Source: Lactiplantibacillus plantarum EGD-AQ4
GTDB lineage: Bacteria > Bacillota > Bacilli > Lactobacillales > Lactobacillaceae
Assembly: GCF_000463075.2 (NCBI RefSeq)
Contig: NZ_AVAQ01000020.1
Location: 1-36,900 of the forward strand
Direction: 5' to 3'
DNA: 36,900 nucleotides
In this document: one piece after another, positions 14,525 through 22,337 of the stretch
How the letters are laid out: every line of letters begins with the position of its first letter
Position numbering within the stretch: the stretch's first letter is position 1
Translations under genes and position numbers: made by a program
The notes under the pieces: model-generated
Seen by the model: only the letters and a program-made list of their open reading frames with translations
The model's database searches: none
Told to the model about the DNA's origin: nothing

Positions 14525-16021
14525 ATGTCTGCGCAATATATTATGGCTATCGATGAGGGGACCACCAGTACCCGGGCCATTATTTTCAATCACGCCGGTC
14601 AAAAGGTCGCCGAGGCTCAGCGTGAATTTCCACAATACTTTCCCCAACCTGGCTGGGTCGAACACAATGCGACTGAAATCTGGAACGCCGTCTCATCAAC
14701 GATTGCGGACGTGCTCATCTCAGCTGACCTAAAACCCAATCAAATTAAAGCCATTGGCATTACGAATCAACGGGAAACGACGGTCGTTTGGGACAAACAA
14801 ACTGGACTCCCGATTCACAACGCGATTGTCTGGCAGTCACGACAAACCGCTCCACTGGCTGAACAACTCATCGCCGACGGATACGGGGACCTGATTCATC
14901 GCCACACTGGTCTGGTGACCGACGCCTACTTCTCGGCCACCAAAATTCGGTGGATTTTGGACCATGTTCCGGGTGCCCAACGACGTGCCGAAAAGGGCGA
15001 ACTGCTCTTTGGGACGATCGACACTTGGTTGGTCTGGAAACTCACTGGTGGGACGACGCACGTCACGGACTACACGAATGCGAGTCGGACAATGCTATTC
15101 AACATTCACGACCTCCAATGGGACCAGACGATTCTAGACCTGTTGCGAATTCCAACTGCGATGTTGCCAACGGTGCGCTCTAACTCTGAAATTTACGGCA
15201 CGACCAAGGATTACTTGCTGTATGGCAGCCAAATTCCAATCAGTGGGATGGCTGGTGATCAGCAAGCCGCCCTATTTGGTCAAATGGCGTTTGAGCCCGG
15301 CATGGTCAAGAATACATACGGTACTGGCGCCTTCACCGTGATGAACCTCGGCCAACAACCGCAACTTTCTGACCACAATCTCTTAACCACGATTGCATAC
15401 GGCCTCAACGGCGAAGTCAATTACGCCCTGGAAGGCTCGATTTTTGTGGCCGGTTCCGCGATTCAGTGGCTCCGTGACGGCATGCAACTGATTGAAACGG
15501 CCCCTGAATCCGAATCGCTGGCCCGTCAAGCCACCAGTCACGACGAAGTATATGTCGTCCCCGCCTTCACTGGTTTAGGTGCGCCGTACTGGGATTCTGA
15601 GACGCGTGGCGCCGTCTTCGGTTTGACCCGCGGCACGACCCGGGCTGATTTTGTCAAAGCAACGCTCCAATCGTTGGCCTATCAATCCCGCGACGTCATC
15701 GACACGATGAAACACGATGCCCACATCACCATGCCAACACTAATGGTCGATGGCGGTGCGACCCGTAATGACTGGCTGATGCAATTTCAGGCGGACATCT
15801 CGAACGTCGAAATCATTCGGGCCGCTGACTTAGAAACTACCGCGCTCGGGGCCGCCTTTTTAGCGGGACTCGCAGTCGGCTATTGGCAAGACTTGGCTGA
15901 AATCAAAGCCATTCACCAAGCCGGCCACGTTTTCAAGCCTCAGATGTCTGAAGAACAACGCACGACCCTCTATCAGGGCTGGCAAACCGCCGTGAAAGCG
16001 GCGCAATTATTTAAACACTAA
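14525..16021 (+). CDS. glpK: Glycerol kinase
   Basis: 498 residues, normal length. It phosphorylates glycerol to sn-glycerol 3-phosphate. FGGY signatures include [15 protein letters not shown] (phosphate 1 loop), [26 protein letters not shown] (catalytic Asp) and [19 protein letters not shown], with the C-terminal [18 protein letters not shown]. Firmicute GlpK proteins normally carry a histidine that HPr phosphorylates, in a Y-H-F-(Y/F)-G context near residue 230; here the segment is [11 protein letters not shown], so that histidine appears to be leucine. The gene is alone, without glpD or glpF, with its own cre-containing promoter and terminator. The ATG follows TTGGAGGAACAACT. Confidence 0.95.
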   Translation: MSAQYIMAIDEGTTSTRAIIFNHAGQKVAEAQREFPQYFPQPGWVEHNATEIWNAVSSTIADVLISADLKPNQIKAIGITNQRETTVVWDKQTGLPIHNAIVWQSRQTAPLAEQLIADGYGDLIHRHTGLVTDAYFSATKIRWILDHVPGAQRRAEKGELLFGTIDTWLVWKLTGGTTHVTDYTNASRTMLFNIHDLQWDQTILDLLRIPTAMLPTVRSNSEIYGTTKDYLLYGSQIPISGMAGDQQAALFGQMAFEPGMVKNTYGTGAFTVMNLGQQPQLSDHNLLTTIAYGLNGEVNYALEGSIFVAGSAIQWLRDGMQLIETAPESESLARQATSHDEVYVVPAFTGLGAPYWDSETRGAVFGLTRGTTRADFVKATLQSLAYQSRDVIDTMKHDAHITMPTLMVDGGATRNDWLMQFQADISNVEIIRAADLETTALGAAFLAGLAVGYWQDLAEIKAIHQAGHVFKPQMSEEQRTTLYQGWQTAVKAAQLFKH

Positions 16022-16025
16022 CCAG

Positions 16026-16077
16026 AAATCGGCGTCCCAACATCAATCGCAATCACTGATGTTGGGACGCCGATTTT
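16026..16077 (+). terminator. glpK terminator
   Basis: Perfect 20-bp stem: AAATCGGCGTCCCAACATCA (16026-16045) with 16057-16076, then TT. The stem's own AAAT/ATTT ends supply most of the U tract. It could also end the minus-strand MFS gene. Confidence 0.85.
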
Positions 16078-16117
16078 AATTTGACCACAGCCCCCATATG
16101 TATACCGGCCAAATTGA

Positions 16118-17314
16118 TTATAATTCCAAGTCATTCACCCGTCTAAAGGACCGGCTGAGCGCGAATAACAGGAACACCACGGCGTCGAATACACCGAATA
16201 AGAAGAGAAAGAGTCGTAAATCGAAGCGGTCGGCTAGGTAAGCAAAGGCGATTGAACCTAACGGGAGCGTAATGGAGACCAGGGTATAAAAGCTGGTCAT
16301 AACCTTACCAAGTTGATCTGCGGCCACACTGGCTTGGATCATTGGCGTTTCATACACTTGGGTCAAGCCTAAGAAAATAAAGCTTCCTAAATAGACTACC
16401 GCAAATGCCCAAAATTGATTGAACGCCACGACCGTCAAGAACATGAATATCGTGCAACCTAGATTGCCAATCAGGTAAGCAACGCGAACCGATAATCGTT
16501 TTAAACTGCGGTATAACAACGTCATCCCCACTAACGTCCCGACTACGGACATTGATTCTAGAATCCCATAATAGATTGAACCACCAAAATGTCGGCCAAA
16601 TAGCACCACGTACGTGTTCAACCCACCGAAAAAGAAGTTTAAAACGGCGCTAGAAAACGTCAATAGGCCCAATAACCGATTTTTCGAAATAATTTTGAAG
16701 CCGACCAGTACTTGTTGAAAGTAAGGCTCAGACGTTTCGGCAGGTTGGTGGTGCGGCTCGTGCACCTTAATTCGATTAAACGTCAAGACCGTCACGACGA
16801 AGGTGACTGCATCCGCAATGAGGATTCCGAGTACCGACAATAGCCCAATCAGAAACCCCGACAACGCGTTAAACACATAGTCAGTCCCCTTGTAAGCAAT
16901 CGACATGTATTCCTGCGCCTGGACCAGTTCATCCTTTTTGACAATCAATGGCACCAAGGCGTCTTGAATGGGATAGGCTAAGGAGCCGAACAACGCCGCA
17001 ATGAAAACTAAAATGACGTAGACACCCGCTACCTTCACGTGCGCCACGAGCGCCACAATCAATAATACGACGACCACTAATTGTGAGAACTCAACGGCCA
17101 CCAGCAATCGACGTTTGGAATGCTTGTCGATCGTACTCCCGAATAAAAACAATAGAATGCCTGGCAACACAATGGCGGCGTTCATGATGCCAATCCACAA
17201 GGCACTATCGGTTAGTTTGAGAATAAACCAGTTCATCGCAATCATGTAAATACTATCGCCGGCATTACCGATGGCCCGCCCAAAGACCAGCTTACTAAAA
17301 TTTGGATTGATCAA
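16118..17314 (-). CDS. MFS exporter (MFS_3 / EntS-MefA type)
   Basis: 398 residues with about 12 membrane segments. The start FSKLVFGRAIGNAGDSIYMI and the loop FGSTIDKHSKRRLLVAVEF are typical of the MFS_3 group, which contains macrolide exporters and the siderophore exporter EntS. The start codon appears to be TTG at 17314, placed after GAGGGGG; the ATG at 17320 is in another frame that stops after eight codons. Directly upstream are AT-rich dyads resembling a Fur-type operator overlapping a likely -10 box, which hints at metal-controlled export. The substrate is not known. Single gene. Confidence 0.85.
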   Translation of the reverse strand: MINPNFSKLVFGRAIGNAGDSIYMIAMNWFILKLTDSALWIGIMNAAIVLPGILLFLFGSTIDKHSKRRLLVAVEFSQLVVVVLLIVALVAHVKVAGVYVILVFIAALFGSLAYPIQDALVPLIVKKDELVQAQEYMSIAYKGTDYVFNALSGFLIGLLSVLGILIADAVTFVVTVLTFNRIKVHEPHHQPAETSEPYFQQVLVGFKIISKNRLLGLLTFSSAVLNFFFGGLNTYVVLFGRHFGGSIYYGILESMSVVGTLVGMTLLYRSLKRLSVRVAYLIGNLGCTIFMFLTVVAFNQFWAFAVVYLGSFIFLGLTQVYETPMIQASVAADQLGKVMTSFYTLVSITLPLGSIAFAYLADRFDLRLFLFLFGVFDAVVFLLFALSRSFRRVNDLEL

Positions 17315-17334
17315 TCGTCATTCCCCCTCTCAAA

Positions 17335-17386
17335 AATGATTATCATTGCCGGCTACTGCCAATTGCAGATTATCGCAATGATAATG
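17335..17386 (-). promoter_or_regulatory. Fur-family-like operator and promoter of the MFS exporter
   Basis: Minus strand TGATAATCATTTTTG matches the Fur consensus TGATAATNATTATCA at 11 of 14 fixed positions. A perfect 11-bp inverted repeat, ATTATCATTGC (17339-17349) and GCAATGATAAT (17375-17385), frames it. GATAAT on the minus strand can serve as the -10 box, with CTGCAA 18 bp upstream, so a bound repressor would block it. Which metalloregulator acts here is unknown. The rest of 17387-17660 shows nothing I can name. Confidence 0.5.
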
Positions 17387-17660
17387 ACTCACAACGGACA
17401 GTTATTCCGGTTAAATATCGGTCACGTCTAAAGCGCAAAAACAAACAGCAGTTTGGATTAGCGGAATTACGCTTGCTATAAATTATAATACAATGAGAGT
17501 TTTTTTGAATAACTAATTTATTTTTAACTTAAAAACTTATGCGTCGATAGTAACAGTCGTGCCTGGGCACATCCGGATTATCATCAAAGACTGGAATTTT
17601 TACACTGATAAACGGCTGCAGGCACTCCACAGTCGCCCATCAGTGCCAATCCAGCACGCT

Positions 17661-17698
17661 AAAAAACCACGTCACCGATTCAAACTTCGGTGGCGTGG
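17661..17698 (-). terminator. Terminator of the nitroreductase gene pair
   Basis: CCACGTCACCGA (17667-17678) pairs with TCGGTGGCGTGG (17687-17698) with one irregular pair. Six A on the + strand provide the U tract of the minus transcript. It lies ~60 bp beyond the nitroreductase stop. Confidence 0.75.
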
Positions 17699-17760
17699 CT
17701 TGCAAACGCTGAATACACGTCTTTATTCAATTCTGTGCTGCATCCCAACCGACCTAGTTA

Positions 17761-18513
17761 CTAATGATTTAACTCTGGTAAGAAACCTTGGCGACGCGCG
17801 ATAGTCAAGAATTCCCGGCGTTTGGCCGCTGAATGGGTCGCTTCGGCTGTCATGTGGGCTAAGTGTTCAGTCCGAGCATGACTGCTACGATGTTGGTAAT
17901 ACTGATTCAACACGCCATCAAAACGAGTCAGCTCGTCTTGATAGGTGGTCGGCTTTGCATATTGATCCTTAAACAACACTGCGGAAAGACCTAGTCGGGG
18001 CTTCACTTCTGGGACATCAGCCGGATGTCCCAGCTGCAAGCCAAACACTGGCAAGGTCAGGTCGGGCAAATGCAGCGCGTCAATGACCGCTTGCGTATCA
18101 TTGTTGATTGACCCTAGCACGACCGTCCCGAGTCCGAGACTTTCAGCCACCATCACCATTGCCGCGGTCATCAGTGTGGCATCTTCAATACTGCCGACGA
18201 ACCGATCAAACTCACTGAGTGCTTGACGCGTGGTTGTCCCCGGTGCCAACTGAACGTTACGGTGCTGGTCCGCTACTATCACGAATAGTCGCCCATGTTC
18301 GCCAACCGTTGGCATCGTGGTAATCTCAGCTAGTTGTTGCCGCAACGCTGGTTTGGTAATCTCAATCAAGCTATACGCCTGTAAATACTGACTGGTCGGC
18401 ATTCGTTGCGCCGTCGTGATAATTTCGGCTAACTGATCATCGCTGACGGGTTCATCCGTGAATAGCCGCCGAGTCCGGTGGTCTTGTAAGGTTTCCATCA
18501 CACTTTTTGCCAC
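17761..18513 (-). CDS. Nitroreductase-family NAD(P)H:flavin oxidoreductase (NfsA/Frp type)
   Basis: 250 residues, the length of the NfsA/Frp branch, which binds FMN and reduces nitro compounds, quinones or flavins with NADPH. Signatures: TLQDHRTRRLFTDEPVSD, AQRMPTSQYLQAYSLI (FMN phosphate contacts) and ESLGLGTVVLGSINND, then LPVFGLQLGHPAD. The C-terminal helices (DELTRFDGVLNQYYQHR) fit the family's extended tail. It begins with GTG directly after the previous gene's TAA with no gap, with AGGAG just upstream, so the two genes are tightly coupled. Physiological substrate unknown. Confidence 0.9.
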   Translation of the reverse strand: MAKSVMETLQDHRTRRLFTDEPVSDDQLAEIITTAQRMPTSQYLQAYSLIEITKPALRQQLAEITTMPTVGEHGRLFVIVADQHRNVQLAPGTTTRQALSEFDRFVGSIEDATLMTAAMVMVAESLGLGTVVLGSINNDTQAVIDALHLPDLTLPVFGLQLGHPADVPEVKPRLGLSAVLFKDQYAKPTTYQDELTRFDGVLNQYYQHRSSHARTEHLAHMTAEATHSAAKRREFLTIARRQGFLPELNH

Positions 18514-18936
18514 TTAATATCGCTCCTGTTCTTGCTGAAGTTCTTGGGCCCAACTGGTTAATTGGGGTAAAACGTCTAAATTCAAATTAAAAACAATGCG
18601 TTGACAGACTTGGTCAAGTTGGATACTCCGAAACAACGGGTAACGTGTCCGTCCCTGGTCCTGGACCATCATGACACTGAGCGTCGTCAACTCGTCTAAC
18701 GCCGTTTCTAGCAACGTCATTTCACTCTTCGGGAAGTACTCGCGCCGCAGTTCTGGCGCATCTAGGGAACACCCCGCCAAACGCTCGATTTCTGGGCGCG
18801 TCAATAATAAGCTTTCCGAATGCTCACTGATTAACCGTGTCAATATTTGAACGGTCAACCGTGATTCAAAGCCGTTGCGAAACCGAAAGCGCGTCTGAAA
18901 ATGATTCTGAATAAATTGTAATAATGATTCGCTCAC
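18514..18936 (-). CDS. Unknown 140-residue protein encoded with the nitroreductase
   Basis: I do not recognise the family. The protein is soluble and charged, with helical stretches (SRLTVQILTRLISEHSESLL) and a segment LTRPEIERLAGCSLDAPELR that could be a helix-turn-helix or winged-helix piece, then KSEMTLLETALDELTTLSVM. It starts at GTG after TAGGAGGGTGAGCC, and its TAA abuts the nitroreductase GTG. The zero spacing suggests the two products work together; a regulator or partner of the flavoenzyme is possible but unproven. Confidence 0.75.
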   Translation of the reverse strand: MSESLLQFIQNHFQTRFRFRNGFESRLTVQILTRLISEHSESLLLTRPEIERLAGCSLDAPELRREYFPKSEMTLLETALDELTTLSVMMVQDQGRTRYPLFRSIQLDQVCQRIVFNLNLDVLPQLTSWAQELQQEQERY

Positions 18937-18963
18937 GGCTCACCCTCCTATGCACGCTTAACG

Positions 18964-18992
18964 ATAATACCACGGATTTTTTGATTTGTAAG
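18964..18992 (-). promoter_or_regulatory. Promoter of the unknown gene and nitroreductase operon
   Basis: Minus strand CTTACA, 17 bp, TATTAT, ~28 bp ahead of the GTG start codon. Confidence 0.6.
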
Positions 18993-19016
18993 TTATTTTC
19001 CCCGCCCAACGACACC

Positions 19017-19059
19017 AAAAAAGTCGTCACAAGCGTAACGTTGTCTGCTTGTGGCGACT
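19017..19059 (-). terminator. Terminator of the 102-residue protein gene
   Basis: AGTCGTCACAAGC (19022-19034) pairs with GCTTGTGGCGACT (19047-19059) with one irregular pair. Six A upstream on the + strand give the U tract for the minus transcript. It lies ~130 bp beyond the stop at 19188. Confidence 0.75.
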
Positions 19060-19187
19060 CTCCTTAGGTTATGATTTAAACTGGCATCTAGTGTTTACAT
19101 GCTCTGTGATGCAGCGATTGACTCAATTCATTCATCACGGTGCTTTACATTACCGTCAGTCACGCACTGAACGGTGGTGTGTGCCGT

Positions 19188-19496
19188 TTAACCAATATGG
19201 TTTTCTTTCAAAATCATATCGACTTCTTCTTGCATTTCCGGTGTCTTCGTCCATTCTTCCCAATGATCCATACTCTCATCCGGAATTGTAAAGGTTTCGT
19301 TAATGTACTGCTCATATTTCACCACGTGGGTCGAATGTGGAATATTCAACTGCAAAATTCGGACCTGCTTAATAAATCCCCGTTCAGCAGCTAGTTCGGC
19401 ACGACCATTCATCAACATATTGCCAATTTCCATGTAAGTTGTCCCGTCATTACGGGTAATCTCTTGAATCAAATCTAACACTTCATGATTTTTCAA
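19188..19496 (-). CDS. Conserved-looking hypothetical protein, 102 residues
   Basis: I do not recognise the family. It is a soluble protein with no membrane segment, with an N-terminal helical half (KNHEVLDLIQEITRNDGTTY) and an acidic, Trp-containing C-terminal half (DESMDHWEEWTKTPEMQEEV). The frame begins at TTG (19496), with GAGGGATGACAG as ribosome site; the nearby ATG is out of frame and stops after two codons, which supports TTG. Monocistronic, ended by the hairpin at 19017-19059. Function not inferable. Confidence 0.7.
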   Translation of the reverse strand: MKNHEVLDLIQEITRNDGTTYMEIGNMLMNGRAELAAERGFIKQVRILQLNIPHSTHVVKYEQYINETFTIPDESMDHWEEWTKTPEMQEEVDMILKENHIG

Positions 19497-19610
19497 CTGT
19501 CATCCCTCACTTCAAACTTTAGTATAGCGATGGCCAGCGACGGTGTCAAAGCTCACTTACTTAGTCGATAACTAAGGTGTTTTACTGCACGTTGCGTTAG
19601 TTATTATTCA

Positions 19611-20649
19611 GCATTAATGATGATTAAAGCATGCCAGTTAGTGGGGTTCCTGTTCGTCAGCCGGTGGCGCGTCTTATTCCGACCTCCGGGGCTGGCTGAC
19701 AACGCTGGAACAGGGCGGACATCGATTTGAACTCACGCAGAACCTCACTGCGCAATTTCAAATACGAGTCTTCTTCTAGCCCGGGAAGACCGCCCGGACA
19801 AGAAGAACTTCGCCCTTGAGCATTGTCAGCCAGCCCCTCCGGTCGGGAAACCGCTCGAATGGCGGATGAACGACCACCCACCTTGGTACAATTGACCATT
19901 GAATATTAGGAGAATGGCTCTTCATGCAAACTTTCAATCGGTATCGATGATGCTTTGTGGCATTTGTATACCAAGAAGATTTCCTGAACGTTATTCACTA
20001 ATTTAAATGGTACCGGGTGTTGAAACTAGTCGATAGAATTGCCTTCGCTTACAGTTCGAAAATTTGCTATCTCAGACGACCGGAGAAAATTTTGACAAGT
20101 TCAGTGAAGTCGCTTGTCCGAGAATCTGAAACATTTTAAAGAAGTTTAGCGATTGTTAGAATCCAGTCTGATTGTTGAATATCAAAGTTTCCTCGTACCA
20201 AGGAACCAACGACTAATTCAACAAAAAGTTGGGGCCGCAAATGTCCGCCTTTCGAATAGCATCCCGGCTGGAAGGTATTCTGGGCAAGGCCCAGTGCTTC
20301 TCAGAGTGTGAGGTTCAGACGGGTTGGGACTGAGGATTAGCCTAGCTAGAGCGTTAAGCGGTGAACTTCCGCTTGGCGTTCTGGCGTAGCTAACCGGAAG
20401 TCCCAGTCTGACCCGAACACGTTTCATCCATACTGCAGCTAACGTGGAAGACCAGTATTTAAGACGTGGGTTATCGGCTTAAATCTGCGTCCACCACGTT
20501 CCGGCCATTGCCCAGAATGCCTGGAAGCCGGCGTAGGACGCATCCACCACAGAAAGTTTACGGTAACTCGTACTGTTTCCAGCGGGTCTTAGCTGGCTGC
20601 TTTTGAACTTAAGAACTCAAAATAGGCATGCTTTAATCATGATTCATGC
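19611..20649 (+). repeat. ~1 kb dispersed structured repeat, copy B (complete, with terminal inverted repeats)
   Basis: 1039 bp, the most complete copy. The termini 19611-19635 and 20625-20649 are inverted repeats, identical at 23 of 25 positions (core ATGATTAAAGCATGCC). The 5' domain closes by 19688-19702 with 19823-19837 and holds stems TTCTTCT/AGAAGAA (19771-19777, 19801-19807) and CCGGG/CCCGG. The central domain closes by 20274-20287 with 20508-20521 and contains a long hairpin, 20337-20361 with 20369-20393. The right end has a CCAGC/GCTGG hairpin. Short minus-strand frames exist but break between copies. G-U pairs in the helices mark the + strand as the RNA strand. No transposase is encoded. 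Confidence 0.9.
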
Positions 20650-20686
20650 TAAATTAGTTGGATATCAAAAGCATGAAATGGGCGAC

Positions 20687-20765
20687 AAAAAAACCACTAT
20701 CCAAGCAGATAGTGGTCGGCATAAGAGAGAAAGAGAATTGATTAGAAGGTAACTAAATACCTTAC
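20687..20765 (-). ncRNA. Candidate small RNA of ~80 nt with CU-rich loop
   Basis: A strong minus-strand promoter (20772-20800) is followed, with no open frame, by a 5' hairpin AAGGTA-TTTAG-TTACCTT, a single-stranded pyrimidine stretch TTCTCTTTCTCTCTTATG, and a Rho-independent terminator (ACCACTATC/GATAGTGGT then seven T, 20687-20716). Promoter, short structured body and terminator together are the layout of a trans-acting sRNA. The CU-rich stretch could pair with GA-rich ribosome sites. It is not a known class to me. It lies just outside the right end of copy B. Confidence 0.65.
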
Positions 20766-20771
20766 AAACTA

Positions 20772-20800
20772 AGAATAAGCGAATTTGTAAGCGTTGTCAA
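20772..20800 (-). promoter_or_regulatory. sRNA promoter overlapped by a perfect cre site
   Basis: Minus strand TTGACA, 17 bp, TATTCT. The 16-mer TTGACAACGCTTACAA (20785-20800, minus strand) matches the cre consensus WTGNNARCGNWWWCAW at every position and covers the -35 box, the position expected for CcpA repression. Confidence 0.7.
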
Positions 20801-21039
20801 CAGTTAGTCGAAATAAATAGATAAATTATTTCAGTTTGATGGCTAAGTCCCCGTTAAACCGCATCGTGACGGTCCGATGCCCGCGACACCAGTCCTACCG
20901 TTTATTAGTTGACTTTATTTAACGCAAGGCCGCTACTGATATTGTCTAATCGTGAGCATGTCCTGCAGAAAACGATAAGTATTTTTGTTTGAGAGTATTA
21001 ACTCGTTACATAACCAAGCGTCTGTCGCGTCACGCTCTA

Positions 21040-21130
21040 GAATACCTGGAATCAGATATTGTATGAATTCATTACTGCCGGTTCACGCTAGCCTGCAGGA
21101 TTACCACCAAATTTCGGCTGGCAGCCCTTG
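21040..21130 (+). repeat. Decayed right-end relic of the ~1 kb repeat
   Basis: GAATACCTGGAA (21040-21051) equals the deletion junction of copy A. The last 52 bases (21079-21130) align without gaps to the right end in copy 0 with 34 identities, including GGCTGGCAGC. The rest of 20801-21219 contains nothing I can identify. Confidence 0.55.
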
Positions 21131-21219
21131 TTTACCATCCCACCCATTTTAAAATTTCACTCCTTAAGAATCCCTTCCAAACCATCACCAAAACAATTAC
21201 GTCGCGCCAACATCCGGGA

Positions 21220-21258
21220 CGGTTATCGTTCGCAATCTCTTTACTAATGAAATATACT
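21220..21258 (+). promoter_or_regulatory. Aldose epimerase promoter with cre-like site
   Basis: TTCGCA (21229-21234), 18 bp, TATACT (21253-21258). On the minus strand TTGCGAACGATAACCG (21220-21235) matches cre at all but the last two positions and overlaps the -35 box, suggesting CcpA repression. Confidence 0.55.
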
Positions 21259-21304
21259 AAAAGTAGGCAGTTACTCGGGAAGGCGTTATGGGGGTAAGAG
21301 TGTT

Positions 21305-22324
21305 ATGAAAATACTAGAGCATCAAGAAAACGGTATTAATTATTATACGTTGGTCAATAATCATCACATGAGTGTGACCATCATGGATTGGGGTGCGACC
21401 ATCACGGCGATTCGCACCCATGATAAGGATGGCAAATATGCCAATATCATTCTTGGCTTTGACGAAGGCGCGGACTATATCGACAAACAGTCCTTTTTCG
21501 GGGCGACGATTGCCCGAGTCGCAGGCGTCATCAAGAATGCGCGCTGGCGGCAATATGACTTAACGCAAAATGCCGGCGAAAATCATTTGAATGGCGGTAA
21601 TATGCCCCAAATTTCCTTTGAACCGTGGTTTCTTGAACGCAAACTACACACCAGTGACCAGGTTGGCTTGGTCATGCAATACATCACGTTAGACGGTGAG
21701 AATGGCTATCCTGGAACAATGACCATCACCGCCAACTTTGTGCTGGACAACGATGGCAAGTTCACCATCAGTTACACGGGCAAGAGTGATCAAACGACCC
21801 TGTTCAACCCGACCAACCACACTTATTTCAACCTCAGCGGCGATGCTGAACGATTGATTGATCATCAGATTCTCAAAATCAATGCGGATGAATACGCGGC
21901 ACTGAACAAGCATGATATTCCAACTGGTAAGCTACCGTGGGTCACCGGTTCGCCGTTTGACTTCCGCGACCGCACCGAAATCGGCCCGCAGATTGCTCAG
22001 ATTAAAGGTGGCTTGCGGCACGGCTTCGTGTTAAACGATACCCCCTATCCACAAGTCGAATTGTTGGATCGGGTCAGTGGTCGCAAATTAACCATGCGGA
22101 CGAATGCACCAGCCGTCGTGGTTTCGAGCGCAACCAACTACCGTGACGACCGCTACCGGCTCAATGGCGGTAAACCCATGCGCTCCCAGCTGGGACTGTC
22201 ATTGCAAGCACAAAAGCTCCCAGATGCCATTCATCATAAGGCGTTTGGCAGCATTATTATTGAACCAAACGTCCCCGTGACCTACCAGACGGCTTATCGT
22301 TTCACAAATATTTACGACGTTTAG
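21305..22324 (+). CDS. galM: Aldose 1-epimerase (mutarotase)
   Basis: 339 residues, typical. It interconverts alpha- and beta-anomers of galactose, glucose or related sugars in the cytoplasm, feeding the Leloir pathway. Signatures: MDWGATITAIRTHDKDGK at the N-terminus, IARVAGVIKNARW, ENHLNGG, and NPTNHTYFNLSG with the catalytic His. The catalytic Glu is probably in SIIIEPNVPVTYQTAYRF near the C-terminus. ATG at 21305 follows GGGGGTAAGAGTGTT, a slightly long spacing. A TetR-type gene starts 13 nt after the stop, so they are likely co-transcribed. No other galactose genes are in the window. Confidence 0.92.
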   Translation: MKILEHQENGINYYTLVNNHHMSVTIMDWGATITAIRTHDKDGKYANIILGFDEGADYIDKQSFFGATIARVAGVIKNARWRQYDLTQNAGENHLNGGNMPQISFEPWFLERKLHTSDQVGLVMQYITLDGENGYPGTMTITANFVLDNDGKFTISYTGKSDQTTLFNPTNHTYFNLSGDAERLIDHQILKINADEYAALNKHDIPTGKLPWVTGSPFDFRDRTEIGPQIAQIKGGLRHGFVLNDTPYPQVELLDRVSGRKLTMRTNAPAVVVSSATNYRDDRYRLNGGKPMRSQLGLSLQAQKLPDAIHHKAFGSIIIEPNVPVTYQTAYRFTNIYDV

Positions 22325-22337
22325 GGAGGCGTGTCAT

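Noticed and set aside
17559-17804. 81-codon + strand frame
   Set aside because: It runs through the nitroreductase terminator and into that gene's antisense; no ribosome site or recognisable domain.
19657-19899. Minus-strand 80-codon frame in repeat B, with a similar frame at 26550-26813 in copy C
   Set aside because: The two share ~50 residues only because the DNA is shared. A 1-nt length difference (GACAACGC against GACAATTGC) shifts the frame, and copies A and D do not keep it. Changes follow helix pairing rather than codon positions.
20218-20427. Minus-strand frame in the central domain of repeat B, with a counterpart at 27123-27368 in C
   Set aside because: The domain is absent from copy A, the frames have no ribosome sites, and sequence changes are not synonymous-biased. 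The G-U pairs mark the other strand as functional.
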